Shown here: piece after piece, positions 8,572-17,088 of the stretch
Position numbering within the stretch: position 1 is the stretch's first letter
Layout: every line of letters begins with the position of its first letter
Assembly (NCBI GenBank): GCA_002781265.1
Contig: PETS01000105.1
Coordinates: 1 to 47,034, forward strand
DNA from: Candidatus Falkowbacteria bacterium CG02_land_8_20_14_3_00_36_14
GTDB taxonomy: Bacteria; Patescibacteriota; Patescibacteriia; Patescibacteriales; UM-FILTER-36-11
DNA: 47,034 nt
Direction of reading: 5' to 3'
The notes under the pieces: generated by a model
The model's database searches: none
What the model saw: only the letters and a program-made list of their open reading frames with translations
Told to the model about the DNA's origin: nothing
Made by a program: the position numbers and the translations under genes

Positions 8572-9674
8572 AATTAATTTACTGCACATCAATCGCGTTA
8601 TCAAATAAATTGGCCAATAGAGCGCAAGTTTATTCTATGGCCAAACAATTCCAGAAAAAAATGGGAGAATTTTTTTTCTTGGGAGTTAATTACACCAATA
8701 TAGATGATCGGAAGCTGAATATCATTTGTTTTAATAATAGAAAAAGTTATATTTTAGCGTGGAAATACATAAAATTCATAAAAAATAATAAGATAGATTA
8801 TATTTATTGTCGCGAAGCCAGATTACTTTTTTTTATTATATTATATAGCAAATTATTTCTAAGGTTTAAATTAATATTTACTTATGAGGTTCACTCTTTC
8901 TTTCAGAGAAACATGATTGACGAATTAGTTGATAGATTTTTGTCGCGTTATGTAAATAATTTTATTTTTGTTACTAAAAATCTTGCAGATAGATATATTA
9001 TTAAATATTCAATAAGTAAAAATAAGACCTTAGTATCGCCGGACGGCGTTGATCTGGAAATTTTTAATATTAATTTATCAAAGGAAGGCGCTCGTAAAAA
9101 ATTAGGATTGCCATTTGATAAAAAAATTATTATTTATACGGGGAAATTTAAAACCATGGGAATGGACAAAGGAATAAATGATATTTTAAAAGTTTTAAAA
9201 ATTATAAACGATAATAATTTATTATTCGTAGCGGTGGGCGGTTCAAAAAATGAACTAGATTATTATAATAAATTAGCCAATCAGCTGAATACTCAGGAGA
9301 AAGTTAAATTATTTGGCATGACTACTCAAGATAACCTTGCTATTTATCAAAAGGCGGCCGATGCTTTACTTATGCCTTTTCCCCATAATACCCATTATGC
9401 TTATTATATGTCGCCTTTAAAAATGTTTGAATATATGGCGAGTAAGCAGCCGATTATCGCCTCAGATCTGCCGTCCATTAGGGAAGTTTTAAACAAAAAT
9501 AATTCAATAATAGTCAAACCAGAAAGACCGGACGAATTGGCTAAAGGCGTGAAGATAGCTTTGGAAGATAAAAATTTAGTTAAAAAAATAACCGAGCAGG
9601 CATTTCAAGACGTAGGACGATATACATGGAAGATAAGGGTAGAAGATATTTTGGAATTTATAAAATGTGTATAA
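8568..9674 (+). CDS. GT4-family glycosyltransferase (paralogue of 5319-6485)
   Basis: A 368-residue GT-B enzyme that shares with the protein at 5319-6485 the segments KTMGMDKGI/RTMGEEKGI, LAIYQKA, ALLMPFP, YYMSPLKMFEYMASK and LPSIREVLN. The N-terminal halves are less alike, suggesting different acceptors and a similar donor. It is the last gene of the first plus-strand run. After its TAA comes a 242-base non-coding stretch with a new promoter, so the first transcription unit may end here. Confidence 0.88.
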   Translation: MKLIYCTSIALSNKLANRAQVYSMAKQFQKKMGEFFFLGVNYTNIDDRKLNIICFNNRKSYILAWKYIKFIKNNKIDYIYCREARLLFFIILYSKLFLRFKLIFTYEVHSFFQRNMIDELVDRFLSRYVNNFIFVTKNLADRYIIKYSISKNKTLVSPDGVDLEIFNINLSKEGARKKLGLPFDKKIIIYTGKFKTMGMDKGINDILKVLKIINDNNLLFVAVGGSKNELDYYNKLANQLNTQEKVKLFGMTTQDNLAIYQKAADALLMPFPHNTHYAYYMSPLKMFEYMASKQPIIASDLPSIREVLNKNNSIIVKPERPDELAKGVKIALEDKNLVKKITEQAFQDVGRYTWKIRVEDILEFIKCV

Positions 9675-9736
9675 CTTTTTAACTTATTTCAAATTTTGTT
9701 AAAATTAGCAAAGTTATTCATTTAATTTAATATATA

Positions 9737-9774
9737 TTGACACCCATTGACACTTTTTGACACTTTGCTATACT
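9737..9774 (+). promoter_or_regulatory. Promoter with three TTGACAC repeats at 10-bp spacing
   Basis: TTGACAC occurs at 9737, 9747 and 9757, exactly one helical turn apart. A TATACT box lies at 9769-9774. The middle repeat gives a TTGACA, 16-bp spacer, TATACT promoter. The other copies flank it, so the array could be both a -35 element and an operator. The nearest downstream gene encodes a small helix-turn-helix protein that is a natural candidate to bind it. The repeat geometry is seen directly; promoter function and binding are inferred. Confidence 0.6.
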
Positions 9775-9824
9775 TAAAGATGAATTCCACTCCTCTAAAT
9801 ATTTTTTAAAAAGATATAAGGTTT

Positions 9825-9932
9825 ATGACGACAAATTTTATAAAAAAATTGAATAAAATAAAAAATGCCATTTCCCTTTTTGGGAAATGGCATTATTCGT
9901 ATTGTAAATTTATATTATGCCAGAAGAAATAA
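9825..9932 (+). CDS. Possible 35-residue leader peptide
   Basis: An ATG 51 bases after the TATACT box opens a 35-codon frame (MTTNFIKKLNKIKNAISLFG to the end CQKK) that runs through the hairpin at 9864-9894 and stops inside the start of the helix-turn-helix gene. The arrangement of promoter, short frame, hairpin and overlapping regulator start could give translational coupling or attenuation. The composition is unremarkable and chance is a fair explanation. Confidence 0.2.
   Translation: MTTNFIKKLNKIKNAISLFGKWHYSYCKFILCQKK
9864..9894. terminator. Perfect 13-bp stem-loop before the helix-turn-helix gene
   Basis: AATGCCATTTCCC (9864-9876) pairs perfectly with GGGAAATGGCATT (9882-9894) around a T5 loop. 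An A-rich tract precedes it and only a short, mixed sequence follows. The U-tract of an intrinsic terminator is therefore present only on the minus strand. On the plus strand it is a strong RNA hairpin between the promoter at 9737-9774 and the gene at 9917, more consistent with an attenuator, an mRNA stabiliser or the fold of a leader RNA. Classifying it as a terminator is uncertain; the hairpin itself is certain. Confidence 0.55.
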
Positions 9933-10165
9933 AGCCAAACGCTGTATATACCACTAAAGAAACAAGAGAATTGTTAAGGATTTCAACTTCTACGATCAAG
10001 CGTATGCTTAAGAAGGGGCTTTTAAGAGCAAATAAAGTCTGCGGGCATTATCGGATTTTAGGCAAGGAAATACTTAGATTGGTTTCACCAGAAGTGGAAC
10101 AAAAGGCAATAGAATCTTATCTTAATATGAAAAAGAAAGTTGTAGACAAGATTAATAAATGGTAA
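9917..10165 (+). CDS. Small MerR/excisionase-type helix-turn-helix protein
   Basis: An 82-residue protein with one winged helix-turn-helix (about residues 12-47: YTTKETRELLRISTSTIKRM, then GLLRANKVCGHYRI). This matches the HTH_17/excisionase class that binds short direct repeats. No effector or catalytic domain is present; the remainder is a short charged helix. It lies directly downstream of a promoter with three phased TTGACAC repeats and upstream of the flippase and pse genes. It may control its own promoter and, by readthrough, the cluster. Start ATG 9917 is the only good choice. Confidence 0.75.
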   Translation: MPEEIKPNAVYTTKETRELLRISTSTIKRMLKKGLLRANKVCGHYRILGKEILRLVSPEVEQKAIESYLNMKKKVVDKINKW

Positions 10166-10215
10166 GGATCACGGTTCTATTTATATAGAGTTTTTAGTGA
10201 TTTATTTTTAATAAA

Positions 10216-12015
10216 ATGATAATATATAATTTTAAAAATAATAAAATTTTTTCTTTTTTGAAATTAATTTATCGCGGATTCGGCCGATATAAAAAAAGGA
10301 TTGTTTTTCTAACGGTGCTTGGTTTTTTAAGCAGTTTAGCGGGCGGTGTGGGAATAAATGCGCTCATCCCTTTATTTTCATTTGTTACGGGGGAGGGCAC
10401 GAACGGGGATGATTTTATATCGCAGGCCATTACAAAGCTTTTTTCTTTTTCCGGCGTCGCTTTTAATGTAAAGTTTTTATTGGTTTTTGTTTGCCTTTTA
10501 TTTGTCTTAAAAGCCGTATTATTGATTTTAAGTAGTTATGTTAGCGTAAAAATTATCGCCGAGTATGAAGCGCGGACGAGAAGTAATTTATTTAAAATTA
10601 TTTTAAAATCTGATTGGCCGTATTTATTAAAACAAAAATTAGGGCATTTGGAAACAGTATTAATGACAAATGTAAAAAACTGTTCGCTCTTGTTAAATCA
10701 TATAAGCACCATTATAATCACATTGGCAAATTTAGTTGTCTACGCTATTATAGCTATAAATATCTCCGCTTATATAACTTTAATAACTATCGCTTTTAGC
10801 GGGCTTATTTTTGTTTTATTCCATCCTGCTATTAACAAAACGAGGCGTATCGCCTACGAAGAAGAAAAAATTAACCGGGATATCGCCCATCACATAAATG
10901 AGAATATATTGGGGATGAAGACGGTTAAGGCGATGCGGGCGGATCAAAGAATTATAAAATTCGCCCAAGACAGCTTTGGGAAGTTAAAGGATATAAGAAT
11001 AAAAACATATTTATTTTCAACATTGCCCAATGCCCTTATGGAGCCGTTTAGTTTGATTTTTATATGCGTTGTCTTCGCTTTTTTCTATAAAACGCCTGGA
11101 TTCAATCTTGCCGCGCTTGTCGCCGTAATTTATTTAATTAGGCAGATTTTTTCATACGCCCAGCAATTACAGAAATATTTGCTTGGTGCGAGCTCTTTAA
11201 TTCCGTATTTAAGAGGCGTGTTAAATTTTGAAGAGCAGGCCTATAATAATAATGAAAAAAATACCGGCTCTGAAAATTTTAAATTTAACCAAATCCTAGA
11301 GTTTAAAAATATAACTTTTTCTTATAATAATAAAAAAAATATATTGTCCAAAGTTAGTTTTATCATAAAAAAGGGAGAAATGGTCGGTCTTATTGGCCCT
11401 TCGGGGGCTGGCAAAACCACTTTGGTGGATTTGATATTGCGCTTATTTCTACCTCTTGAAGGAGAAATTTTATTAGATGGAAAAAATGCCGGTCAAATAA
11501 ATTTGAACGAGTGGAGAGAAAATATCGGCTATGTATCGCAAGACATGTTTTTAAAAAATGACACTATCGCCAACAATATAAAATTTTACGACGATTCTGT
11601 AACGGAAGAAAATATGGAAACTGCGGCCAAAAAAGCGAATATTTATGATTTTATTTTAAGTTTGCCGCAGAAATTTGAAACAATAATAGGGGAGAGGGGA
11701 ATTGAATTTTCCGTCGGCCAGAGGCAAAGAATTGTTATCGCCCGCGTCTTGGCCCAAAGCCCTGAAATTTTAATACTTGACGAAGCGACCAGCGCTCTTG
11801 ACAATAAGTCGGAAGAGAGAATCCAGAAAGTAATTGAAAATCTTGAGGGAAGATTAACGGTTTTTGTCGTGGCGCATCGCTTATCAACAGTGATTAATTG
11901 TGATAAATTATTAGTATTAGATAAAAGCACTATTGTAGAAGAAGGCCGTCCAAGCGAATTATTAAAAGATAAAGATACTTATTTTTATAAAGCTTATAAT
12001 ATCAGAAATAAATAA
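10216..12015 (+). CDS. ABC transporter half-size permease-ATPase, PglK/MsbA-type flippase
   Basis: A 599-residue fused transporter. About six transmembrane helices occupy residues 20-330 and the nucleotide-binding domain the rest. Visible motifs are Walker A GPSGAGKTT (from residue 394), a Q-loop at GYVSQD, a signature FSVGQRQR (from residue 498, replacing the usual LSGGQ start), Walker B ILILDEATSALD and the switch His in VVAHRLST. It works as a homodimer in the inner membrane. Its position at the head of the pse genes makes a lipid-linked oligosaccharide the likely substrate, as for PglK; lipid or drug export cannot be excluded by sequence alone. Confidence 0.85.
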   Translation: MIIYNFKNNKIFSFLKLIYRGFGRYKKRIVFLTVLGFLSSLAGGVGINALIPLFSFVTGEGTNGDDFISQAITKLFSFSGVAFNVKFLLVFVCLLFVLKAVLLILSSYVSVKIIAEYEARTRSNLFKIILKSDWPYLLKQKLGHLETVLMTNVKNCSLLLNHISTIIITLANLVVYAIIAINISAYITLITIAFSGLIFVLFHPAINKTRRIAYEEEKINRDIAHHINENILGMKTVKAMRADQRIIKFAQDSFGKLKDIRIKTYLFSTLPNALMEPFSLIFICVVFAFFYKTPGFNLAALVAVIYLIRQIFSYAQQLQKYLLGASSLIPYLRGVLNFEEQAYNNNEKNTGSENFKFNQILEFKNITFSYNNKKNILSKVSFIIKKGEMVGLIGPSGAGKTTLVDLILRLFLPLEGEILLDGKNAGQINLNEWRENIGYVSQDMFLKNDTIANNIKFYDDSVTEENMETAAKKANIYDFILSLPQKFETIIGERGIEFSVGQRQRIVIARVLAQSPEILILDEATSALDNKSEERIQKVIENLEGRLTVFVVAHRLSTVINCDKLLVLDKSTIVEEGRPSELLKDKDTYFYKAYNIRNK

Positions 12016-12022
12016 AAAAAAT

Positions 12023-13024
12023 ATGTCTAACATCAATTGTTTAGAAAATAAAACAGTGTTGATTACCGGTGGAACCGGTTCTTTCGGTAAGAATTTTATT
12101 AAGCATCTGCTTATTAATTCTAAGGCTAAAAAAATTATTGTTTTTAGTCGCGATGAATTAAAGCAATTTAATATGGCAAGGGAGCTTAACGACGAAAGAT
12201 TGAGATTTTTTATCGGAGATGTTCGCGATAAAGATAGATTAATGCGTGCTTTTTACGGAGTTGATATCGTAATTCATGCCGCGGCCTTAAAACAGGTGCC
12301 TACCATTGAGTATAATCCTTTTGAAGCCGTAAAAACTAATATTTTAGGAAGCCAGAATGTTATAGACGCCGCGATTGATCAGGGCGTAGAAAAAGTATTG
12401 TTGATTTCAACAGACAAAGCGGCGCAACCTATTAATCTTTACGGTTCGACTAAACTATGCGCGGAAAAATTATTTATCAGCGGAAACGCTTACTCGGGCG
12501 GAAAAACCAGATTTAGCTGCGTGCGCTATGGAAATGTGATTGGCAGCCGGGGAAGCATTGTGGAAACCTTGGTTAATAAGCCGAAGGGCGAAAAAGTGCT
12601 CATTACCGACGAAAGAATGACCAGATTTTGGCTTATACTTGAGCAGAGCTTTGTACTCGTTTTATTCGCCTTGGATAATATGGTAGGCGGGGAAATTTTT
12701 ATTCCTAAAGTTCCGAGCATGAAAATTATTGATATAATAGACATCATTACTCCTGATTCCATAAGAGAGATTATTGGCATAAGACCGGGAGAAAAAGTGC
12801 ACGAAATGCTTTTAACCCGCGAAGAATCAAGGCACGCGGTTGCGCTTGATAAATATTTTGTCATTATTCCCGAGCATAAAGAAATATTTAACATGGATAA
12901 TTTTAAAAAGTATACGGATAAAGGCGAAGGATTGCCCCAGGATTATTATTTTGCCAGCGATACAAATGAAAATTGGCTGTCGGATGACGACTTTAGAGAA
13001 ATTGTTGAAAATTTAAAAGTATAA
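12023..13024 (+). CDS. pseB: UDP-N-acetylglucosamine 4,6-dehydratase (inverting), PseB-like
   Basis: A 333-residue short-chain dehydrogenase-type enzyme for the first step of pseudaminic acid synthesis: UDP-GlcNAc to the 4-keto-6-deoxy-L-arabino sugar. It has the NAD(P) motif TGGTGSFGKNF near residues 14-24. The distinctive catalytic cluster is STDKAAQPINLYGSTK (about residues 128-143), matching the Asp-Lys and Tyr-x3-Lys of the FlaA1/PseB family. Length is typical. It is followed by pseC after two bases, the usual order. The homologous CapD-type enzymes are longer membrane proteins, and no membrane helices are present here. Confidence 0.92.
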   Translation: MSNINCLENKTVLITGGTGSFGKNFIKHLLINSKAKKIIVFSRDELKQFNMARELNDERLRFFIGDVRDKDRLMRAFYGVDIVIHAAALKQVPTIEYNPFEAVKTNILGSQNVIDAAIDQGVEKVLLISTDKAAQPINLYGSTKLCAEKLFISGNAYSGGKTRFSCVRYGNVIGSRGSIVETLVNKPKGEKVLITDERMTRFWLILEQSFVLVLFALDNMVGGEIFIPKVPSMKIIDIIDIITPDSIREIIGIRPGEKVHEMLLTREESRHAVALDKYFVIIPEHKEIFNMDNFKKYTDKGEGLPQDYYFASDTNENWLSDDDFREIVENLKV

Positions 13025-13026
13025 AT

Positions 13027-14136
13027 ATGCTTCCTTACGGAAAACAATATATAGACAAAAGCGATATTAGTGAAGTGGTTAAAGTTTTGCAATCGGACTT
13101 TTTAACGCAAGGACCGAAAGTTAAAGAATTTGAAGAAAGTTTGGCAAAATATTGCGGCGCTAAATATGCCGTTGCCTGCGCCAACGGAACCGCCGCTCTC
13201 CATTTAGCTTACTTGGCGGCTGGAATTAAAAAAGGCGACGAAGCGATTACCACGCCCAATACTTTCGCGGCGACAGCCAATATGCTTATGGCAATCGGCG
13301 CCAAGCCGGTTTTTTGCGACATCAGATCAGATACGTATAATATTGACGAAGAAAATATTAAAAAATTCATAACTAAGCGGACAAAAGTGATTGTACAAGT
13401 CCATTTTGCCGGACAATCCTGCGAGATGAAGAAAATAAAAAAAATAGCCAAGAAACATAAACTCATAATCATAGAAGATGCTTGCCACGCTTTAGGCGGA
13501 AAATATGAAGGCGAAAAAATAGGAAGTTGTAAGTATTCAGATATGGCAATATTCAGTTTTCATCCTGTAAAATCAATCACTACCGGCGAGGGCGGAGCCG
13601 TTTTAACCAATAATAAAAAATATTACGAAAAATTATTAAGCTTTCGTTCCCACGGCATTCATAAAGATAAAAACGGTAAAAATGTGATGGTGGAACTGGG
13701 GTATAATTATAGGATAACTGATATTCAATGCGCTTTAGGCATAAGCCAATTAAAAAAATTGGATAAATTTATAAAAGAAAGGCAAAGGGTTGTAAAATGG
13801 TATGAAGAAGAATTAGGCGATTTTAAAAAAATAATATTGCCCAATGTTTTACCCGAAAATTATTCCAGCTGGCATATATATGTAATTAGAACCGCTAAGA
13901 AAAACGATAGGGATAAATTAAAAAAATATTTACAAGACAAAGGCATTGGCGTCAATTTTCATTATCCGGCCGTCTATTCGCACCCCTATTATAGAAATAA
14001 TGGATATAAAAATATTAGATTGAAAAATATGGAAGAATATCATACGACTTGTATAACCTTGCCATGCTATACGCAGTTGGAGAGAAAGGATATTAAATAT
14101 ATTGGAGAAGTTATTAGAGAGTTTTTTAAAAAATAA
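13027..14136 (+). CDS. pseC: UDP-4-amino-4,6-dideoxy sugar transaminase, PseC-like
   Basis: A 369-residue PLP-dependent DegT/DnrJ/EryC1 aminotransferase. It adds the C4 amino group to the keto sugar made by PseB, with glutamate as donor. It has FLTQGPKVKEFE near the N-terminus, the substrate loop HFAGQSCEM, the PLP-stabilising EDACHALGG, and the PLP lysine in FHPVKSITTGEGG (Lys182, close to the family position). The late motif HYPAVYSHPYY closes the active site in DegT enzymes. The two-base gap to pseB supports a shared operon. Confidence 0.92.
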   Translation: MLPYGKQYIDKSDISEVVKVLQSDFLTQGPKVKEFEESLAKYCGAKYAVACANGTAALHLAYLAAGIKKGDEAITTPNTFAATANMLMAIGAKPVFCDIRSDTYNIDEENIKKFITKRTKVIVQVHFAGQSCEMKKIKKIAKKHKLIIIEDACHALGGKYEGEKIGSCKYSDMAIFSFHPVKSITTGEGGAVLTNNKKYYEKLLSFRSHGIHKDKNGKNVMVELGYNYRITDIQCALGISQLKKLDKFIKERQRVVKWYEEELGDFKKIILPNVLPENYSSWHIYVIRTAKKNDRDKLKKYLQDKGIGVNFHYPAVYSHPYYRNNGYKNIRLKNMEEYHTTCITLPCYTQLERKDIKYIGEVIREFFKK

Positions 14137-14158
14137 AAAAATCCGCGGGTGAGATTGT

Positions 14159-15022
14159 TTATTCACCGAGTTGCTTCTTAGAAATATAAAGAAGCATGCC
14201 GGGCACTCCGTTGAATGGACCGGGGCAGGCTTGGCCGTATACTGAAACCAACACTGAACCGTCACTTAAGGAGGTGATGCCGTTTCCGAATACATCAGGA
14301 ACAGCAAGGTTTTGATAAAGATAAATTCCGTGTTTTTTTGTAGAACGAAAATTTGTGACAGTCAGAAGACCATAATTTGTTAAGGTAATACCATAAGTGA
14401 ATGGCTCAATTCTATCGCTTGAGTTATAAAATAATGTTTTTTCGTCCGCAACGGAATAGATGGTTGATTGCCATTCATTTACATCGGCTGATGATTTAAT
14501 CGTGAATATTCTGTTTGTTTTATGTTCCCAAAGTGCGGAATGAATCATTGCCATATCATCGCCATCTGGTGGGAGTAGTATTTTGTCCGTAAGCGACCAT
14601 TTGTCTCCAGTATTTTGCGGCGGGGATAGGACAAAAAAGCTTCTTTCCGGATCACCATTTCTAGGGATCCATAATGTTCCGTTGGGTCCGAAGTTCACGG
14701 TTTGCGTGCGGTTGATATCGCTGTCCCTTAAAACATCCGGAAACAACCGTACCGACTGAATTCCATGTTTCACCCCGCGAATTCATTCAAAATCAAAGAA
14801 ATGAAGCCCGTCGGGAGTTATCTTGACTTTAGCCATGCAAATTGCCGGCGCATAGTAATCCGCGATAGCGATTAGGTTGTACCCATCTTTCGGAATACTC
14901 GCAATGCCAAGCGGCTGGAAACCGAGAAAAATCGGCTCATTTAATTTTTCCAGTGGAACAGTAATGCTTTTCTCCTGATTGGCGAAGCTTTTCGCCATGT
15001 TGGCTAAGTACTGTGAGTCCAT
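14159..15022 (-). pseudogene. Propeller-like protein split by an in-frame TGA
   Basis: Two minus-strand pieces in one reading frame, 79 codons (15022-14783) and the remainder to 14159, are separated by a single TGA at 14783-14785. The sequence reads on without a gap (LHFFDFE, stop, IRGVKHGIQSVRLFPD). Joined, they make about 287 residues. Short strands with Gly-Asn-Gly and Asn-Tyr-Gly turns (GPNGTLWIPR, SLSDGSVLVSVYG) suggest a beta-propeller, but no family is recognised. It lies against the orientation of the pse cluster, is visibly less AT-rich than its neighbours and has a textbook AAGGAGG site. These features suggest recent transfer. It may be a nonsense pseudogene, a readthrough or recoded gene, or a sequencing error. 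Confidence 0.65.
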
Positions 15023-15028
15023 ATTTTA

Positions 15029-15035
15029 CCTCCTT
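15029..15035 (-). promoter_or_regulatory. Strong Shine-Dalgarno site AAGGAGG
   Basis: AAGGAGG on the minus strand lies six bases before the ATG at 15022. Almost no other gene in the window has a recognisable Shine-Dalgarno site (28532 has AAGGAG). This fixes the start of the TGA-split gene and marks it as different from its neighbours. Confidence 0.8.
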
Positions 15036-15121
15036 AATTAAAATGGTTATTGGTTTAGCGCTTAATTGCGCGTTTTGAAAAGGTCAAATCTAATAATTTA
15101 ATTTAGCATAAACAACGAAAT

Positions 15122-16123
15122 ATGTCAATAAAATTGGTATTTAAAGAAGAAAACGAAGAGCTGTTTTGGAAATATTGGAATGAAATGGCAAAAAAAGCGA
15201 GCTACAGATATTTCCCGACTAATTTAAAAACTTACAATTACGGCGGTAAAAACGACAAAAGTTTTGTTTACTTAGTGAATAATCAGCTGGCGGCTGGAGT
15301 ATTTTTGCCTATTGAAAAAATTGAAAAATTTTTTATTAATGCGCCGATTTTTAAATTTATGGCGGTCAGTAAAGAAATATTTAAAATAATTAATAAAATA
15401 GCGGTAGAAAATGGGATTAAAAAAATAATGTTTGAGATAGACCCATTGGAAAATTATAGTTATAATTATTTGCAGAAGTATGGTTATTTGGATGCGACCA
15501 TTTTAAGCTATGTAGTTGATTTAACGGTTGATGATTTACTGGCGACTTGCCGAAAAGGATGCCGTAACGACATAAAGTCCATTTTAAAGGATAAAAATTT
15601 TTCCGTATTTTTTATTGATAAAAATAATGCGGATTATAACATCCATAAGGAATACAGAGAACTGCATAAAAAATGCGCCGGCAAAGAAACGAGAGCCAAA
15701 AAAACATTTGACTGGCAGTTTGAAAGATTAAAGGAAGGAAAGGCGGTCTTATTCGGTTTAAAATATAAAAATAAAAATATCGCTTATTCGTATTTTGAAT
15801 TTAATAAGGAAAAGGGTGTTTATTATTCTTCCGCCGATGATCCAGATTACGATAGAATGCATATCTACCATATTTTGATTTATTCAGCCATGGAATATTT
15901 AAAGAAAAAAGGAGTCAAGTTTCTTGATATGGGCCAGCCGGCATCGCCCTCGCCGCAGTTTAATTATTACCCCGACAAAAAACAAATTAACATAGCTTTA
16001 TTTAAGAGGGGATTCGGCGGTGAATTTCGGCCTTTATTCAGGGGTATAAAATATTTTTCAGAAGAAGCATTTAAAAAAGATATTAAAGAGTTTATTGATA
16101 ATTATTTTCAAGCCATAGTATAA
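15122..16123 (+). CDS. FemAB-like GNAT acyltransferase
   Basis: A 333-residue protein with the double-GNAT layout of FemAB/BioF2-like acyltransferases. The first half ends in a substrate-binding domain (IKKIMFEIDPLENYSYNYL, then YGYLDATILSYVVDL). The second half has a CRKGCRNDIKS segment resembling the family NxRRxxxKA region. The end (KFLDMGQPASPSP, then FKRGFGGEF) is typical of these enzymes. Members transfer acyl or amino-acyl groups to sugars or peptidoglycan precursors. In this position it may acylate an amino sugar of the pse pathway. No Shine-Dalgarno site is visible and the start lies about 100 bases from the divergent minus-strand gene. Confidence 0.7.
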   Translation: MSIKLVFKEENEELFWKYWNEMAKKASYRYFPTNLKTYNYGGKNDKSFVYLVNNQLAAGVFLPIEKIEKFFINAPIFKFMAVSKEIFKIINKIAVENGIKKIMFEIDPLENYSYNYLQKYGYLDATILSYVVDLTVDDLLATCRKGCRNDIKSILKDKNFSVFFIDKNNADYNIHKEYRELHKKCAGKETRAKKTFDWQFERLKEGKAVLFGLKYKNKNIAYSYFEFNKEKGVYYSSADDPDYDRMHIYHILIYSAMEYLKKKGVKFLDMGQPASPSPQFNYYPDKKQINIALFKRGFGGEFRPLFRGIKYFSEEAFKKDIKEFIDNYFQAIV

Positions 16124-16127
16124 CAAT

Positions 16128-17084
16128 ATGAGAAAAGATATTAATATTATCATAATCGGCTTCGGTTCAATCGGCCAAAGGCATTATAGGAATTTAGCGC
16201 AGTTAGGTTATAAAAACATAGCCGCGTTTGATGTTGATAAGAAAAAATTAAGTATTAGCAATATTAAAAGAGTTAATAATCTTAATCCAGAAGTTTTAGA
16301 AAAATTTGATTTAGCTTTTATCTGTAATCCGAACAATTTACATATAAAAACCGCTATTCAGTGCGCTCGGGCGGGCTGCCATTTATTTATAGAAAAACCG
16401 CTTTCGCATAATTTGCGAAAAATAGAAAAATTAGAGAGAATTGTTAAGAAAAAAAAATTGGTAAATATGGTTGCTTGTAATATGAGATTTCATCTTTGCT
16501 TAAAATTTATTAAAAATTATTTAGATAAAAATAAATTAGGGAAAATATACGGCATTTACCACGAGTTTGGCTACTACCTTCCTTATTGGCGTTCCGGAAT
16601 GGATTACAGAAAAAATTATGCTGTTAAAAGATCAACCGGCGGAGGAATTATATTGGACGATATTCATGAGTTTGATTTACTTTTTTGGCTTAATGATTTT
16701 ACAAGAGTTAAGGAATCAAAGTTTATTTTTAATAAAGCTAGCAACTTGGAGCTTTCTACTGAAGATAATTGTATTGCTATTTTTAAATTTAACAATAATA
16801 TTTTAGGATATGTTAAATGCGATTATTTACAGCAGGCTTATTCAAGAAGTTGCAAAATAGTTGGAGAAAAAGGTAATTTAGAATGGGATTTTAATGAAAA
16901 TATTGTTTGGTTAAAAACCAAGGATAAAAATAAAAAACTATTTAAAATAAAGAAATATGATTTAAACAATATGTATATTGCCGAAGTAAAATATTTTTTT
17001 AATATTTTAGATAAAAAAGAAGAATCTTTTAATAATATCAGAACCGCAGTAGAAGTTTTAAAATATTGCGTTAATCGTAAATAG
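16128..17084 (+). CDS. Gfo/Idh/MocA-family NAD(P)-dependent oxidoreductase
   Basis: A 318-residue oxidoreductase with the Rossmann motif IIGFGSIGQRHYRNL near residues 8-22. The family EKP motif (Glu89-Lys90-Pro91, in FIEKPLSHNL) holds the catalytic lysine. The C-terminal half has the usual substrate segment GGGIILDDIHEFDLLFWL, where Asp and His are active-site residues. It follows the acyltransferase after four bases. Relatives in nonulosonic acid clusters oxidise or epimerise nucleotide or free sugars; the actual substrate cannot be read from the sequence. Confidence 0.88.
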   Translation: MRKDINIIIIGFGSIGQRHYRNLAQLGYKNIAAFDVDKKKLSISNIKRVNNLNPEVLEKFDLAFICNPNNLHIKTAIQCARAGCHLFIEKPLSHNLRKIEKLERIVKKKKLVNMVACNMRFHLCLKFIKNYLDKNKLGKIYGIYHEFGYYLPYWRSGMDYRKNYAVKRSTGGGIILDDIHEFDLLFWLNDFTRVKESKFIFNKASNLELSTEDNCIAIFKFNNNILGYVKCDYLQQAYSRSCKIVGEKGNLEWDFNENIVWLKTKDKNKKLFKIKKYDLNNMYIAEVKYFFNILDKKEESFNNIRTAVEVLKYCVNRK

Positions 17085-17088
17085 AAGT

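Noticed and set aside
14783..14785. TGA as a sense codon throughout (genetic code 25 or 4)
   Set aside because: Long conserved genes such as secA, wecB, pseB, frr and the ABC transporter have no internal TGA, Trp is encoded by TGG and Gly by GGN, and TGA ends several genes (6485, 8571, 28535, 39257), three of them in ATGA overlaps. Only two genes have in-frame TGA, so general reassignment is unlikely.
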